37,417 bases of DNA from Phormidesmis priestleyi ULC007 (lineage in GTDB: Bacteria > Cyanobacteriota > Cyanobacteriia > Leptolyngbyales > Leptolyngbyaceae). The DNA lies in NCBI RefSeq assembly GCF_001895925.1, contig NZ_MPPI01000045.1:1-37417 (forward strand), written 5' to 3'. Below the pieces are notes generated by a model that made no database searches, was not told the DNA's origin, and worked only from the letters and a program-made list of their open reading frames with translations. This document shows, piece after piece, positions 16,583 through 23,554 of the stretch; the first letter of the stretch is position 1; every line of letters begins with the position of its first letter. Position numbers and translations under genes: made by a program.

Positions 16583-17428
16583 ATGGCAATGACTACAGCA
16601 ATTCAAAATTTACAGGCTGCTGATTCTTCTGCTAATCAGACTCCCTTTCTGGTCGTCGATCGCGTCTCTAAGGTCTATCCTACTAAAGATGGCAGTTACA
16701 CCGTTCTTAAAGACGTAAACCTCACCGTTCATCAAGGCGAATTTATTTGCGTCATTGGTCACTCTGGCTGCGGTAAATCAACGCTGCTGAATATGGTCAG
16801 TGGGTTTTCTCACCCGACTGAGGGGGAAGTACGACTGCAAGGCAAACCGATCATCAAACCGGGGCCCGATCGCATGGTGGTTTTTCAGGGATATGCCCTG
16901 TTGCCCTGGCTAAGTGTATTTGAGAATGTCTATTTGGGCGTGAATTCGGTGTATCCCGAAAAGTCTAAAGCTGAGAAAACGCGCATTGTCAAAGAACATC
17001 TGGCAATGGTCGGTCTGGCAGACTCAATGGAGAAAAAGCCACCGCAGATTTCGGGCGGCATGAAGCAGCGAGTAGCGATCGCACGGGCGTTAGCGATTCG
17101 CCCTGAAGTGCTGATCTTAGATGAACCCTTTGGCGCACTGGATGCCATCACCAAAGAAGAACTGCAAGAAGAACTCCTCAAAATCTGGAACGATCATCGC
17201 TGTACGGTTTTGATGATTACCCATGACATTGACGAAGCGTTATTTCTCGCCGATCGCTTAGTGATGATGACCAACGGCCCTGCGGCTGACATTGGCGAAG
17301 TGTTAGACATTCCGTTTCGTCGCCCCCGCGATCGGGCGCGGATCATGGAAGCCCCTGAATATTATAAGCTGCGGAACTACGCGTTAGATTTCCTCTATAA
17401 CCGATTTGCCCACGACGACACCGAATAG
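16583..17428 (+). CDS. nrtD: nitrate/bicarbonate ABC transporter ATP-binding protein NrtD/CmpD
   Basis: A 281-residue ABC ATPase, the unfused partner of NrtC. Walker A is GHSGCGKST (about residues 63-71), followed by MVVFQGYALLPWLSVFENV (Q-loop), signature [17 protein letters not shown], Walker [13 protein letters not shown] and H-loop in LMITHDIDEALFLADR. Two adjacent in-frame ATG codons (16583 and 16589) are possible; neither has a strong Shine-Dalgarno sequence. NrtC and NrtD form the ATPase heterodimer that powers the NrtB channel. The gene is enclosed by two near-identical palindromic repeats. The nitrate reductase gene narB, which follows in many cyanobacteria, is absent here. Confidence 0.94.
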   Translation: MAMTTAIQNLQAADSSANQTPFLVVDRVSKVYPTKDGSYTVLKDVNLTVHQGEFICVIGHSGCGKSTLLNMVSGFSHPTEGEVRLQGKPIIKPGPDRMVVFQGYALLPWLSVFENVYLGVNSVYPEKSKAEKTRIVKEHLAMVGLADSMEKKPPQISGGMKQRVAIARALAIRPEVLILDEPFGALDAITKEELQEELLKIWNDHRCTVLMITHDIDEALFLADRLVMMTNGPAADIGEVLDIPFRRPRDRARIMEAPEYYKLRNYALDFLYNRFAHDDTE

Positions 17429-17523
17429 TCGTCTTTGCAATGAGTGGGTTCGCGATGGCGTTGCTGATTGGGTCAGTCGGCAGCGCTTTTTTTAGGATCG
17501 TGGCTCATGGAAATGAAATTGCT

Positions 17524-17583
17524 GTAGGGGTCGCGCCCCCGTGCCTACCCCTGACGGAGGGCAACACGGGGGATTGCCCCTAC
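17524..17583. repeat. palindromic repeat downstream of nrtD (copy 2)
   Basis: Same family and orientation as 16425-16485, with the identical core GCCTACCCCTGACGGAGG and ends GTAGGGG / CCCCTAC. It lies 95 bases after the nrtD stop, in the convergent spacer with the peptidoglycan-binding protein gene, and could end transcripts from both sides. Confidence 0.8.
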
Positions 17584-17597
17584 AGCAATGCCCGAAA

Positions 17598-18491
17598 TTA
17601 CCTCACCCGCCTGGCTGTCGCATCTAATTGAGCGCGAACGGTTTGAGTGGCAATTCCATCGACTCGCAAACCTGCCTGTGTCTGAAACTGCCGCACTGAG
17701 GCTTGTGTCACGTCATCATAAAACGGAAAGATCGATAAATTATTTCGCAATACGGTTTTCAAATTATTTCTGAGATTTCTAACCACGATCGCCGCTTTCT
17801 CCTGAGTCGGTTGATCGGCTCTCCCAGTTTCTGACAAACCATATCGCTGCTGAAAGTCTCGAATCGCCCGAACAGCAGGCGCATCGTTAAGCGGTTTAGC
17901 CGGGTTCACGTCATAGCCTAACCCCAAAAGCACGGCTCGAAAATCAGTTTCGTTATAGAGCGTTCCGATCGGAACCGAACTTACGGGCGGAGCCGTTGGA
18001 GCAATCGGAGTCGTGGGTTGCCCCGGCAGCGGAATCGCATCGCTGATAATATCTTGCAGTCTTTGATAGGTTTCCAGTGTGGCAATCCCCGTTTCAGGCA
18101 ACTTATTTTGGCGCTGAAATAACGCCACCGCATTTTTAGTTTGCGCTCCATAAAACTGGCTGCCAGGTAGCTGCGGGCTAGGCTGCATAGCGCGGTTGAG
18201 ATTTGTCTGCAAGTCGCTCACCAAACTCGCTGCCTTATCTTGCGTTGGGGCATTTAGAGTGCCATCAACAGGCAACCGATATTGCGTCTGAAAATCTCGA
18301 ATCGCTTGCTGAACTCTGACATCGATTAACGGAGTCCCTGGCGTGACGGGATACCCGAACCCAAACAGCACCGACACAAACTGGTCAGGCGTATAGTTTT
18401 GACTGCGAACTGCCCACGCTGACTGCCCCCCCGCAACCCAAGCAGCAATCACAAGCACAGTCGCGATCGCGCCATTCAATCGATTCAACAT
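17598..18491 (-). CDS. exported peptidoglycan-binding protein with duplicated PG_binding_1 modules
   Basis: A 297-residue secreted protein. The N-terminal signal peptide (residues 1-27) ends near GGQSAWA. The rest is a tandem duplication: each half starts with a module like FVSVLFGFGYPV...VQQAIRDFQTQYRLPVDG / FRAVLLGLGYDV...VRAIRDFQQRYGLSETG. Each half then has a second module (KNAVALFQRQNKLPETGIAT / QASVRQFQTQAGLRVDGIAT). These are the three-helix peptidoglycan-binding folds often used to target cell-wall enzymes. No catalytic domain is present, so it may be a wall-bound scaffold. Start ATG at 18491; convergent with the nrt operon and divergent from radC. Confidence 0.88.
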   Translation of the reverse strand: MLNRLNGAIATVLVIAAWVAGGQSAWAVRSQNYTPDQFVSVLFGFGYPVTPGTPLIDVRVQQAIRDFQTQYRLPVDGTLNAPTQDKAASLVSDLQTNLNRAMQPSPQLPGSQFYGAQTKNAVALFQRQNKLPETGIATLETYQRLQDIISDAIPLPGQPTTPIAPTAPPVSSVPIGTLYNETDFRAVLLGLGYDVNPAKPLNDAPAVRAIRDFQQRYGLSETGRADQPTQEKAAIVVRNLRNNLKTVLRNNLSIFPFYDDVTQASVRQFQTQAGLRVDGIATQTVRAQLDATARRVR

Positions 18492-18644
18492 CTCACACTT
18501 CCCTTAAATCAACCTATAAGAGAATCTACTCGATTCTGGAGCGAATGCAATGCGTAAGTAGCGTTTGCAATTGTTTTTGTCGCTTTTCCCTCCACTCAGG
18601 GATTACTCAATGTATTCCACCGAATCAACGCCCTGAGTCCAATC

Positions 18645-19376
18645 ATGACCTACAGTCTGAGAATCGCCGATCTGCCTATGAGCGAACGACCCCGCGAACG
18701 GTTGATGGCGCAAGGTTCCAAAATTCTCTCTACAGCAGAACTCATTGCCATCTTATTGGGCACCGGGCAGGGAGCCGGAAAGCTTTCGGCGGTCGGGCTA
18801 GGGCAATTTATGTTGCAGGAATTGAGCCAGCACCAGCGCGACCCACTCGGCGTTTTGCGAGAAGTCAGCATTCAAGAATTGACCAAAATTTCGGGGGTTG
18901 GCCCAGCGAAAGCAACCACGATTTTAGCCGCGATCGAGCTTGGCAAACGCGTCTATCAATCTCGACCGCCCGAAAAAACCATAATTGATGACCCCGCAGT
19001 GGCGGCGGCGGCGTTGAGCAACGATCTCATGTGGCAACCCCAAGAGCGCTTTGCAGTGCTGCTGCTCGACACCAAACACCGTTTAATTGGGACGCAGATC
19101 ATTACGATCGGCACTGCCACAGAGACCCTCGCCCATCCTCGCGACATTTTTAGAGAAGTGATTCGTCAAGGGGCAACTCGTGTGATCGTTGCCCACAACC
19201 ACCCATCTGGCAATGTCGAACCCAGCCCTGAAGACATTTCCCTGACTCGCCAACTCCTTGCAGGTGCCCAGTTTCTAGGAATTCCGTTACTAGACCACCT
19301 AATTCTAGGTAACGGAAATCATCTTAGTCTGCACCAAACCACCTCTTTGTGGGACGAACTGCCCCAGGAAGCTTAA
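18645..19376 (+). CDS. radC: RadC family protein (JAB/MPN domain)
   Basis: A 243-residue RadC. The N-terminal UPF0758 part begins [21 protein letters not shown] helix-hairpin-helix follows ([19 protein letters not shown], residues 82-100). The C-terminal JAB domain has the metal-binding motif HNHPSGN (His184, His186) with Asp197 in PSPEDISLT. Despite the name, a role in recombination repair is not well supported; relatives occur as antirestriction proteins on mobile elements. This copy looks like the conserved chromosomal form. The start fits family length. Confidence 0.95.
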   Translation: MTYSLRIADLPMSERPRERLMAQGSKILSTAELIAILLGTGQGAGKLSAVGLGQFMLQELSQHQRDPLGVLREVSIQELTKISGVGPAKATTILAAIELGKRVYQSRPPEKTIIDDPAVAAAALSNDLMWQPQERFAVLLLDTKHRLIGTQIITIGTATETLAHPRDIFREVIRQGATRVIVAHNHPSGNVEPSPEDISLTRQLLAGAQFLGIPLLDHLILGNGNHLSLHQTTSLWDELPQEA

Positions 19377-19434
19377 CTGAGATCTTTCACCTGTGGCATC
19401 TGGACGATGAGAACCCGTGGTTCATAGCATTGTG

Positions 19435-19523
19435 CCGCCCTGAACTGAAGAACTGGCGGGGACTCGCTTTTAGTCCGTTGAAACGGACTTGCTACCCTCA
19501 GCCCGAACTTCAGTTCAGGGCGG
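19435..19523. repeat. 89-base hairpin element with nested stem
   Basis: Perfect 16-base-pair terminal arms CCGCCCTGAACTGAAG (19435-19450) and its complement (19508-19523) enclose a second hairpin AGTCCGTT-GA-AACGGACT (19472-19489). The structure is non-coding and resembles small palindromic repeats of cyanobacterial intergenic regions. It lies between radC and the ParM-like operon, both of which end here. Confidence 0.75.
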
Positions 19524-19614
19524 GTCAGCGGGCTGACTAAGAATGCTGCAAGATTTCAGCTAACTTTTAAAGTGATGGAGGGTTTCAGGGATCAAGCTGT
19601 TCCCTGAAACCTGG

Positions 19615-19860
19615 CTAAATTCCCAACAATTCGTCTAATTCATCTAGCGCGTCACACTCATTCGACGAATTCACCTGTCTAAAGGGCACGATCGTCTCTC
19701 CTCCGCCTCCAAAGTTGGTTCGACCGTATAAATAATCATCGGCATACTTGCGAAAAACGGCTTCGATCGCGGCTCTCGCATTCTTCAAGCCCCACTCTGA
19801 GGCAATCATTTCTGCCTTTTCTAACACGTCTTCGCTGAGTCTCACTTTGTTGTCATACAT
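19615..19860 (-). CDS. small ribbon-helix-helix-like partner of the ParM-like protein (ParR-like candidate)
   Basis: An 81-residue acidic protein. Residues 1-45 (VRLSEDVLEKAEMIASEWG...ARAAIEAVFRKYADDYLYG) look like a beta-strand followed by two helices, as in ribbon-helix-helix DNA-binding proteins. The C-terminal 30 residues are Gly/Asp/Glu-rich and end DALDELDELLGI, a possible actin-binding tail. Its start overlaps the end of the actin-like gene by 19 bases (shared ATGTATGACAACAAAGTGA), so translation is coupled. By position and size it would be the adaptor/repressor of a ParMRC-like system. The assignment rests on context and motif appearance, not on a recognised family. Confidence 0.65.
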   Translation of the reverse strand: MYDNKVRLSEDVLEKAEMIASEWGLKNARAAIEAVFRKYADDYLYGRTNFGGGGETIVPFRQVNSSNECDALDELDELLGI

Positions 19861-20912
19861 AGCTGCAATCCTTCATTAATGGGAAATAGACCGCGAACAT
19901 TTGCAAACTGAGGTTCGGGCATGACCGCAAATAGCTTGCGACCTGCCAACCGCTCCGTAATCAGATGAGAGCTACCACCCGTCACCAAAAACCGCGTCAC
20001 CCGCGCCATATATGGCGTGTATTGAGCTTTGATAGTCTGAAAGATGCCTTTAAACCACGGGTCGAGATAGTCATCGAGCCACAACGACCAAGACAACCCC
20101 GTATCCGCGTAATTGTGTCCAGTTTTAAACCCATCCATGACGATCGCGGGGTCAGCCGTCGTTCCCAAAAGATTTGATAATCGCTTATCAAAACTGATTG
20201 CGGTCGCCAGTTCATAAGCTCCGCCGCGATCCATGACGTTTTCGTCAATCACGTCACCTTCGGCATCCATCAAGCGAGTGATCCAGGTGCCACCGCCAAT
20301 ATCCACGACGATCGTATAGCCACTCTCTGCAATCAGCCCTAGCCGCTGCGCGTAGCGGTACGAACCCAAGCCTTCTCGCTCAATCTCAACTTGATCGACC
20401 GTCACCCGAAAGGGAATGCCGTTGCGCTTAAACTCGTGTACGCCCATCAGTTGCGATCGCAGAGACTCCTGACTTTTAGCAGGTTCGGGGGTTGAGACAT
20501 GGAGTTGCAGGTGAAACTGGCAAAGATCTTCGGCGGCTCTGTCTGCTTCTAGACAGGCATAAAGATGCAGCCGTGCCAAGTCAACCTTATTTTCAACCAC
20601 AGTTTGCTGCTGTCTGCGATATTTATAGGCCTGTGTGCCAAAGTGATAGCGGCTGCCGTCGGGCAACTCAATCAGAGGAGAACTATCGGAGTAGCGCACC
20701 GGATCTCGACCCTGCGGAACCTGAAATCGAATGGAGCGAATTGCCTTCGGAACCCCAGTCCCATCCCAAAACTTTAGATCATAATTTCCACCATCTAGCG
20801 CCAGCGATCGAGTTGGAGCAGAGCGAACGGGTGATTCCACTTCAGGAGAATCTGGTTGGGCGATCGTCGTTTCTTTTTTAGCTTTTACCTGTCTGGTTTC
20901 TACACTGGTCAT
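19842..20912 (-). CDS. actin-like ATPase, ParM/StbA family
   Basis: A 356-residue actin-fold protein. The phosphate-1 motif is LALDGGNYDLKFW (about residues 37-49), phosphate-2 is IVVDIGGGTWITR, and the adenosine motif is RFLVTGGSSHLI. About 35 residues of charged N-terminal extension precede the fold. Family members polymerise into filaments that move plasmids (ParM) or have unknown roles on cyanobacterial chromosomes. ATG 20912 is preceded by AAAGGAG with good spacing. On the minus strand TATAAT (complement of 20949-20954) is a likely -10 box. The inverted repeat TAGTAC-ACAG-GTACTA (20985-21000) lies just upstream and could be the operator/centromere for the small partner protein. Confidence 0.88.
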   Translation of the reverse strand: MTSVETRQVKAKKETTIAQPDSPEVESPVRSAPTRSLALDGGNYDLKFWDGTGVPKAIRSIRFQVPQGRDPVRYSDSSPLIELPDGSRYHFGTQAYKYRRQQQTVVENKVDLARLHLYACLEADRAAEDLCQFHLQLHVSTPEPAKSQESLRSQLMGVHEFKRNGIPFRVTVDQVEIEREGLGSYRYAQRLGLIAESGYTIVVDIGGGTWITRLMDAEGDVIDENVMDRGGAYELATAISFDKRLSNLLGTTADPAIVMDGFKTGHNYADTGLSWSLWLDDYLDPWFKGIFQTIKAQYTPYMARVTRFLVTGGSSHLITERLAGRKLFAVMPEPQFANVRGLFPINEGLQLCMTTK

Positions 20913-20948
20913 TGGCTTCTCCTTTATACTGATGCGTGAAGGGCTGCG

Positions 20949-21035
20949 ATTATATGTCCCCGATTGCGTTCAGATTCACCCAGTTAGTACACAGGTACTA
21001 TAAAAGAATTGAGATGAAGTGTCAACTAATTAGTT
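20949..21035 (-). promoter_or_regulatory. promoter/operator region of the ParM-like operon
   Basis: Contains a minus-strand TATAAT (20949-20954), the inverted repeat TAGTAC-N4-GTACTA (20985-21000) and the perfect 12-base palindrome AACTAATTAGTT (21024-21035). These are candidate binding sites for the ribbon-helix-helix partner. I do not see the long iterated direct repeats of classical parC sites. Confidence 0.45.
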
Positions 21036-21041
21036 TGAGAC

Positions 21042-21074
21042 TCTCTCATGAAGAGCGCTGAGAGTCTTTTGCAG
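21042..21074 (+). terminator. possible hairpin upstream of tRNA-Val
   Basis: AGACTCTC and GAGAGTCT form an 8-base-pair stem with a loop of about 14 bases, followed by TTTT. No plus-strand gene ends just before it, so its role is unclear. Confidence 0.3.
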
Positions 21075-21151
21075 AACACGCGATTAGAAGTGATATAGTA
21101 ATGAAAGTGTAGAAATAGCTTTTTTAGAAAAGTTTAATAGCTCACACATCC

Positions 21152-21223
<72 letters not shown>

Positions 21224-21242
21224 TACGGTTCAAGAATGCAGT

Positions 21243-21393
21243 TCAAGTGTATCTTTCAGAGCTATTTGTCAGTTTTCTATAGCTCTTGTCAGGGAATAAT
21301 TCGGAAGGGTTACCTCTCGGATGCTTCGGGCTATTTCCCAAGATTTTGAGGCTATTCTCACTGATAAAAAACTAGTTCTTTAAGGCTCTTGTT
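21243..21393 (-). mobile_element. degenerate transposon end with iterated TnsB-like sites (type V-K CAST relic)
   Basis: Read on the minus strand this stretch contains five related units: TTAACAAGAGCC, CAGTGAGAATAGCC, TTGGGAAATAGCCC, CCTGACAAGAGCT and ACTGACAAATAGCTCTG. They start about 21393, 21360, 21340, 21290 and 21270, and two pairs are 21 bases apart. The unit nearest the tRNA resembles the TGACAAAT...CTG sites of known V-K transposon ends. A TGTATC hexamer at 21248-21253 may be the degenerated TGTACA terminus, with flank TCAAG as possible target duplication. It lies 76 bases beyond the PAM in tRNA-Val, somewhat more than the usual 60-66. Confidence 0.5.
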
Positions 21394-21469
21394 AAAGAAT
21401 AAACAGCAAAGACCGGGTCTCTACACCTATCAGCTAAACCTTGAAGGAGGTAAATCGCCTCTCAAATTC

Positions 21470-21508
21470 TCTGCATGCGAAGGAAGTGCGCCTTTCTATC
21501 CACCATTA
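21470..21508 (-). CRISPR. delocalized homing guide: CRISPR repeat remnant plus tRNA-Val-matching spacer
   Basis: On the minus strand 21508-21493 reads AATGGTGGATAGAAAG. Its last 13 bases differ at only two positions from the 3' end of type V-K repeats (GGTGGGTTGAAAG as I recall it). The next bases, from 21492 down, are GCGCACTTCCTTCGCATG. The first 13 are identical to tRNA-Val 21172-21184 and three of the next five also match. The protospacer is preceded by GTA, fitting a GTN PAM. A truncated repeat with a spacer against a neighbouring tRNA, between cas12k and a transposon end, is the known arrangement of V-K homing guides. No further repeats were seen. Confidence 0.7.
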
Positions 21509-21620
21509 TTGATACCAGGGTATTCGAGAATTTTGAACGGAGAACGAATGGCTTATTTGACTCGTATAGTCTGTACTCTTAGATAGCTTCAACGCATACT
21601 TCAAGAATGAGCTATTTGTC

Positions 21621-22093
21621 CTAGCTAGGCAGCTTCAGCGTGCAGACAAATTCCACATTAGAGGGACGTGGGTAGGGATAATTGAGACCTGCTCGTTGAC
21701 TTCTCGTTTTCTTGAGATCTGTCTGCTGATCCTCCGTTAGCTCTTCTCCACCTTGCTGTTTCGCCTTATAATTTGCGAGTTTTTGCGAACCTTCGCAATT
21801 TCCTCCGCTCTAGGTTCGGCTCCCTTAGCAGATAAGCGCTTGTGGTCTACTGTACATTTTAAGTAAGGCTGAAGTTTAGAAATCCCGTTCTCTGTGGATT
21901 GCCGCCAGATTAAAGCAGCAGATCGAAATGCGAATAAGGTAATCGGATATTTATTCTTATCTGAACTGTACGTTTGCCAATCGTTCAAAAAAACTTGAAA
22001 GGTTTGAAGTTGACGGCGATCGCAGCACACCTCAAAAATGTATTCTTTTCGTAGCAACACTCCGGACAGTTTTAGGCGGCGATAGTGCCGTAA
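21621..22093 (-). pseudogene. cas12k: cas12k fragment, frameshifted and truncated (type V-K CRISPR-associated transposon)
   Basis: About 135 residues of homology to the middle of Cas12k, the nuclease-dead effector of V-K transposons. In one frame: YIFEVCCDRRQLQTFQVFL, then LFAFRSAALIWR, CTVDHKRLSAKGAE and RAEEIAKVRKNSQ. After a one-base slip in an A-run (21780-21784) the next frame continues KLANYKAKQQ, EELTEDQQTDLKKTRSQRA and ends NYPYPRPSN at about 21657. Full-length Cas12k is about 640 residues. Both the N-terminal half and the C-terminal RuvC-like half are missing, so it cannot be functional. Similarity stops near 22075 and 21657. Confidence 0.8.
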
Positions 22094-22289
22094 TCACAAA
22101 GGGTTGAGTAGTTGGGATGAGATTTAATCACACTCGGCTCCAAGTCTAGTTGACAATAAATCGTTCGAGTAGATGGTGATTGAGGGCCCGGCGTTTGACG
22201 CTTGCCATCGAGAACACCAATGGGTCTTGACCCTGGTGCTGGTGCTGCACGTCGAGCTTCGCCAAATTGAGGGCGGTAAAACTGGTATT

Positions 22290-22880
22290 GAAATGAACCA
22301 CTATGCACTTTCAGTGCATAGGTTCCTCAAGGGCTGAAAGCCCAAGTTAACTCATTCGAGTAAGAAAGTGTCGTGATCCTGATTGGACGGGTGCCGATGA
22401 TGCTCTAAGATACTCCTGTACCAGTTCCTCCATTAAATTTCCCGTACTTGATGCCCCATACCCAATTGCCCAAAAGTGCTTCCCCCAACATCGCTTCTGC
22501 AACTCTGGATACTCTTGTTGCAATAACCGTGACCTTCGCCCTTTAATCCGCCGGATTAGATCACTAATACTCTTAGAGGGGGGATACTCTATATGCATAT
22601 GCACATGATCCTTGCTCACGACCCCTTTCAGGATCTTCACGTCTTCCGCATCACAAATCTGCATAATCAGTTCTCGGCACCGTTTCTGGATCTCCCCTTT
22701 GAGCACCGGATATCGATTCTTTGTCACCCACACCAGATCTACCGTTAACCGAGTTACGGTATGACTGCCTCGTCGCTGTTCTGTCATGATGGTTTTTCTC
22801 AAACCTACCATGTCACCCCGCTCAAGCCGTCGGGAACTGAGCAGCAACTAAAGTCTCCCACTAAAGTGGGTAGTTTCAAC
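22290..22880 (-). mobile_element. IS200/IS605-family insertion sequence (tnpA only)
   Basis: The element encloses one HUH transposase. The 5' side (right) has the hairpin CCCACT-AA-AGTGGG (22857-22870). The 3' side has CTATGCACT-TTC-AGTGCATAG near 22301-22321 and GGGCT-GAA-AGCCC near 22334-22346. Subterminal hairpins rather than inverted repeats are the rule in this family. Exact ends are uncertain. It apparently truncated a gene whose C-terminal remainder begins at about 22883. Confidence 0.75.
22347..22787 (-). CDS. tnpA: IS200/IS605 family transposase TnpA
   Basis: A 146-residue Y1 single-strand transposase, counted from ATG 22787 (MTEQRRGSHTVTRLTVDLVW). The HUH metal motif is in HVHMH (residues 61-65), and the nucleophilic tyrosine is Tyr126 in MEELVQEYLRAS. 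The frame is open to 22847, but the family start is at MTEQ. No tnpB accompanies it. Length and motifs are intact, so the element could still be active. The C-terminal 20 residues (APVQSGSRHFLTRM) are less typical. Confidence 0.9.
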   Translation of the reverse strand: MTEQRRGSHTVTRLTVDLVWVTKNRYPVLKGEIQKRCRELIMQICDAEDVKILKGVVSKDHVHMHIEYPPSKSISDLIRRIKGRRSRLLQQEYPELQKRCWGKHFWAIGYGASSTGNLMEELVQEYLRASSAPVQSGSRHFLTRMS

Positions 22881-22882
22881 TA

Positions 22883-23047
22883 GCGTACTGGGACAATGAA
22901 CTGTTTAAGAAGTGGCAACGATCGCGCTATTCCCTATCTCTAGGGGAATTCGTGAACCTGACTATCTTTCTAGAACGTGAATGGAAGCAGATCGTAGAGG
23001 CTAGAAAATACGTGCAACTGGATCTATGGGGAGGTGCAAATGAGTAG
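22883..23047 (+). pseudogene. C-terminal remnant of a gene cut by the IS200-like element
   Basis: An open frame without start codon reads WDNELFKKWQRSRYSLS, then EFVNLTIFLEREWKQIVEAR and KYVQLDLWG before TAG at 23045. It has the look of a real helical protein C-terminus. Its stop overlaps the start of the excisionase-like gene (ATGAGTAG), showing that the two once formed a translationally coupled pair. The frame is closed by a TAG at 22871, at the IS boundary. I do not recognise the family; replication or maintenance proteins of integrative elements are one possibility. Confidence 0.55.
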
Positions 23048-23252
23048 AACCTCTGATTGGGTGCCAACGGGCGTAGTTTGTAAAGCATTGGGATTCGGTG
23101 ACGAGCCTCTCTGGAAACTTCGTCGTGAAGGACTCCTGAAAGAAAATATTTACTGGAGAAACATCGCCCGTCCACAAGCTGCTAGACCGACCTACCGATG
23201 GCACCTTAAACGCTGCGAGCAGGCTCTAGAGATTTCTCCTGAGATGAGATAG
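23040..23252 (+). CDS. small excisionase-like DNA-binding protein
   Basis: A 70-residue basic protein: SDWVPTGVVCKALGFGDEPL, then WKLRREGLLKENIYWRN and TYRWHLKRCEQALE. The first part fits a winged-helix/HTH of the excisionase (MerR-like) type (choose element, turn, RREGLL), followed by a wing. Similar small proteins occur in cyanobacterial integrative elements next to recombinase or replication genes. ATG 23040 overlaps the stop of the preceding gene fragment; GGGGAGG lies just upstream as ribosome binding site. It is probably a leftover of an element integrated between the two tRNA genes. Confidence 0.6.
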   Translation: MSRTSDWVPTGVVCKALGFGDEPLWKLRREGLLKENIYWRNIARPQAARPTYRWHLKRCEQALEISPEMR

Positions 23253-23500
23253 GGAGCAAGGGGCGATCGCTCCTCAGCATCAGACGTTGCTGAGACGGCT
23301 TCTCTATCTGAGTCTGGTTTAGGGGGAAAAGTTGCTCTGAGGTGAAGCCGATTTCCTCTTGCCTTGATGCTGACACCTACGTTTGATGCTTTCAGCCGCC
23401 CGTTAGCCTGTGCCAATCTTCCTTCAATCATTTGCCTAAAATGTGACTAAAAAGTAGAGGGTATTGAAGGGTGTTACAGGGTGTCTCAAAACAGCAAAAT

Positions 23501-23533
23501 TCCCGTAACCCCTACTAAATGGGCGTTACGGGA
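23501..23533 (-). terminator. hairpin downstream of the CAT-anticodon tRNA
   Basis: TCCCGTAAC (23501-23509) and GTTACGGGA (23525-23533) form a 9-base-pair stem. On the minus strand it lies 22 bases after the tRNA 3' end and is followed by ATTTTGCTGTTTT, so it serves well as the tRNA terminator. Confidence 0.7.
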
Positions 23534-23554
23534 TATTCTATTTTATCTAGAAAA

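Noticed and set aside
21389-21586. 65-codon plus-strand frame in the island
   Set aside because: It runs antisense through the CRISPR-repeat remnant and homing spacer and has no recognisable protein features; the DNA is better explained as transposon relic.
22072-22308. 78-codon minus-strand frame between the cas12k fragment and the IS200-like element
   Set aside because: I tested all minus-strand frames for missing Cas12k or TnpB sequence and saw no match; composition looks random and the frame ends near the cas12k junction.
22855-22885. GTTTCAAC near the IS200-like end as a second V-K CRISPR repeat
   Set aside because: Only eight bases match and the hairpin beside it belongs to the IS200-like terminus; no repeat body follows.
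21224-23554. Duplication of a tRNA 3' end as att site of a tyrosine integrase
   Set aside because: No second copy of the tRNA-Val or CAT-tRNA 3' segment was seen in the island and no integrase gene is present.
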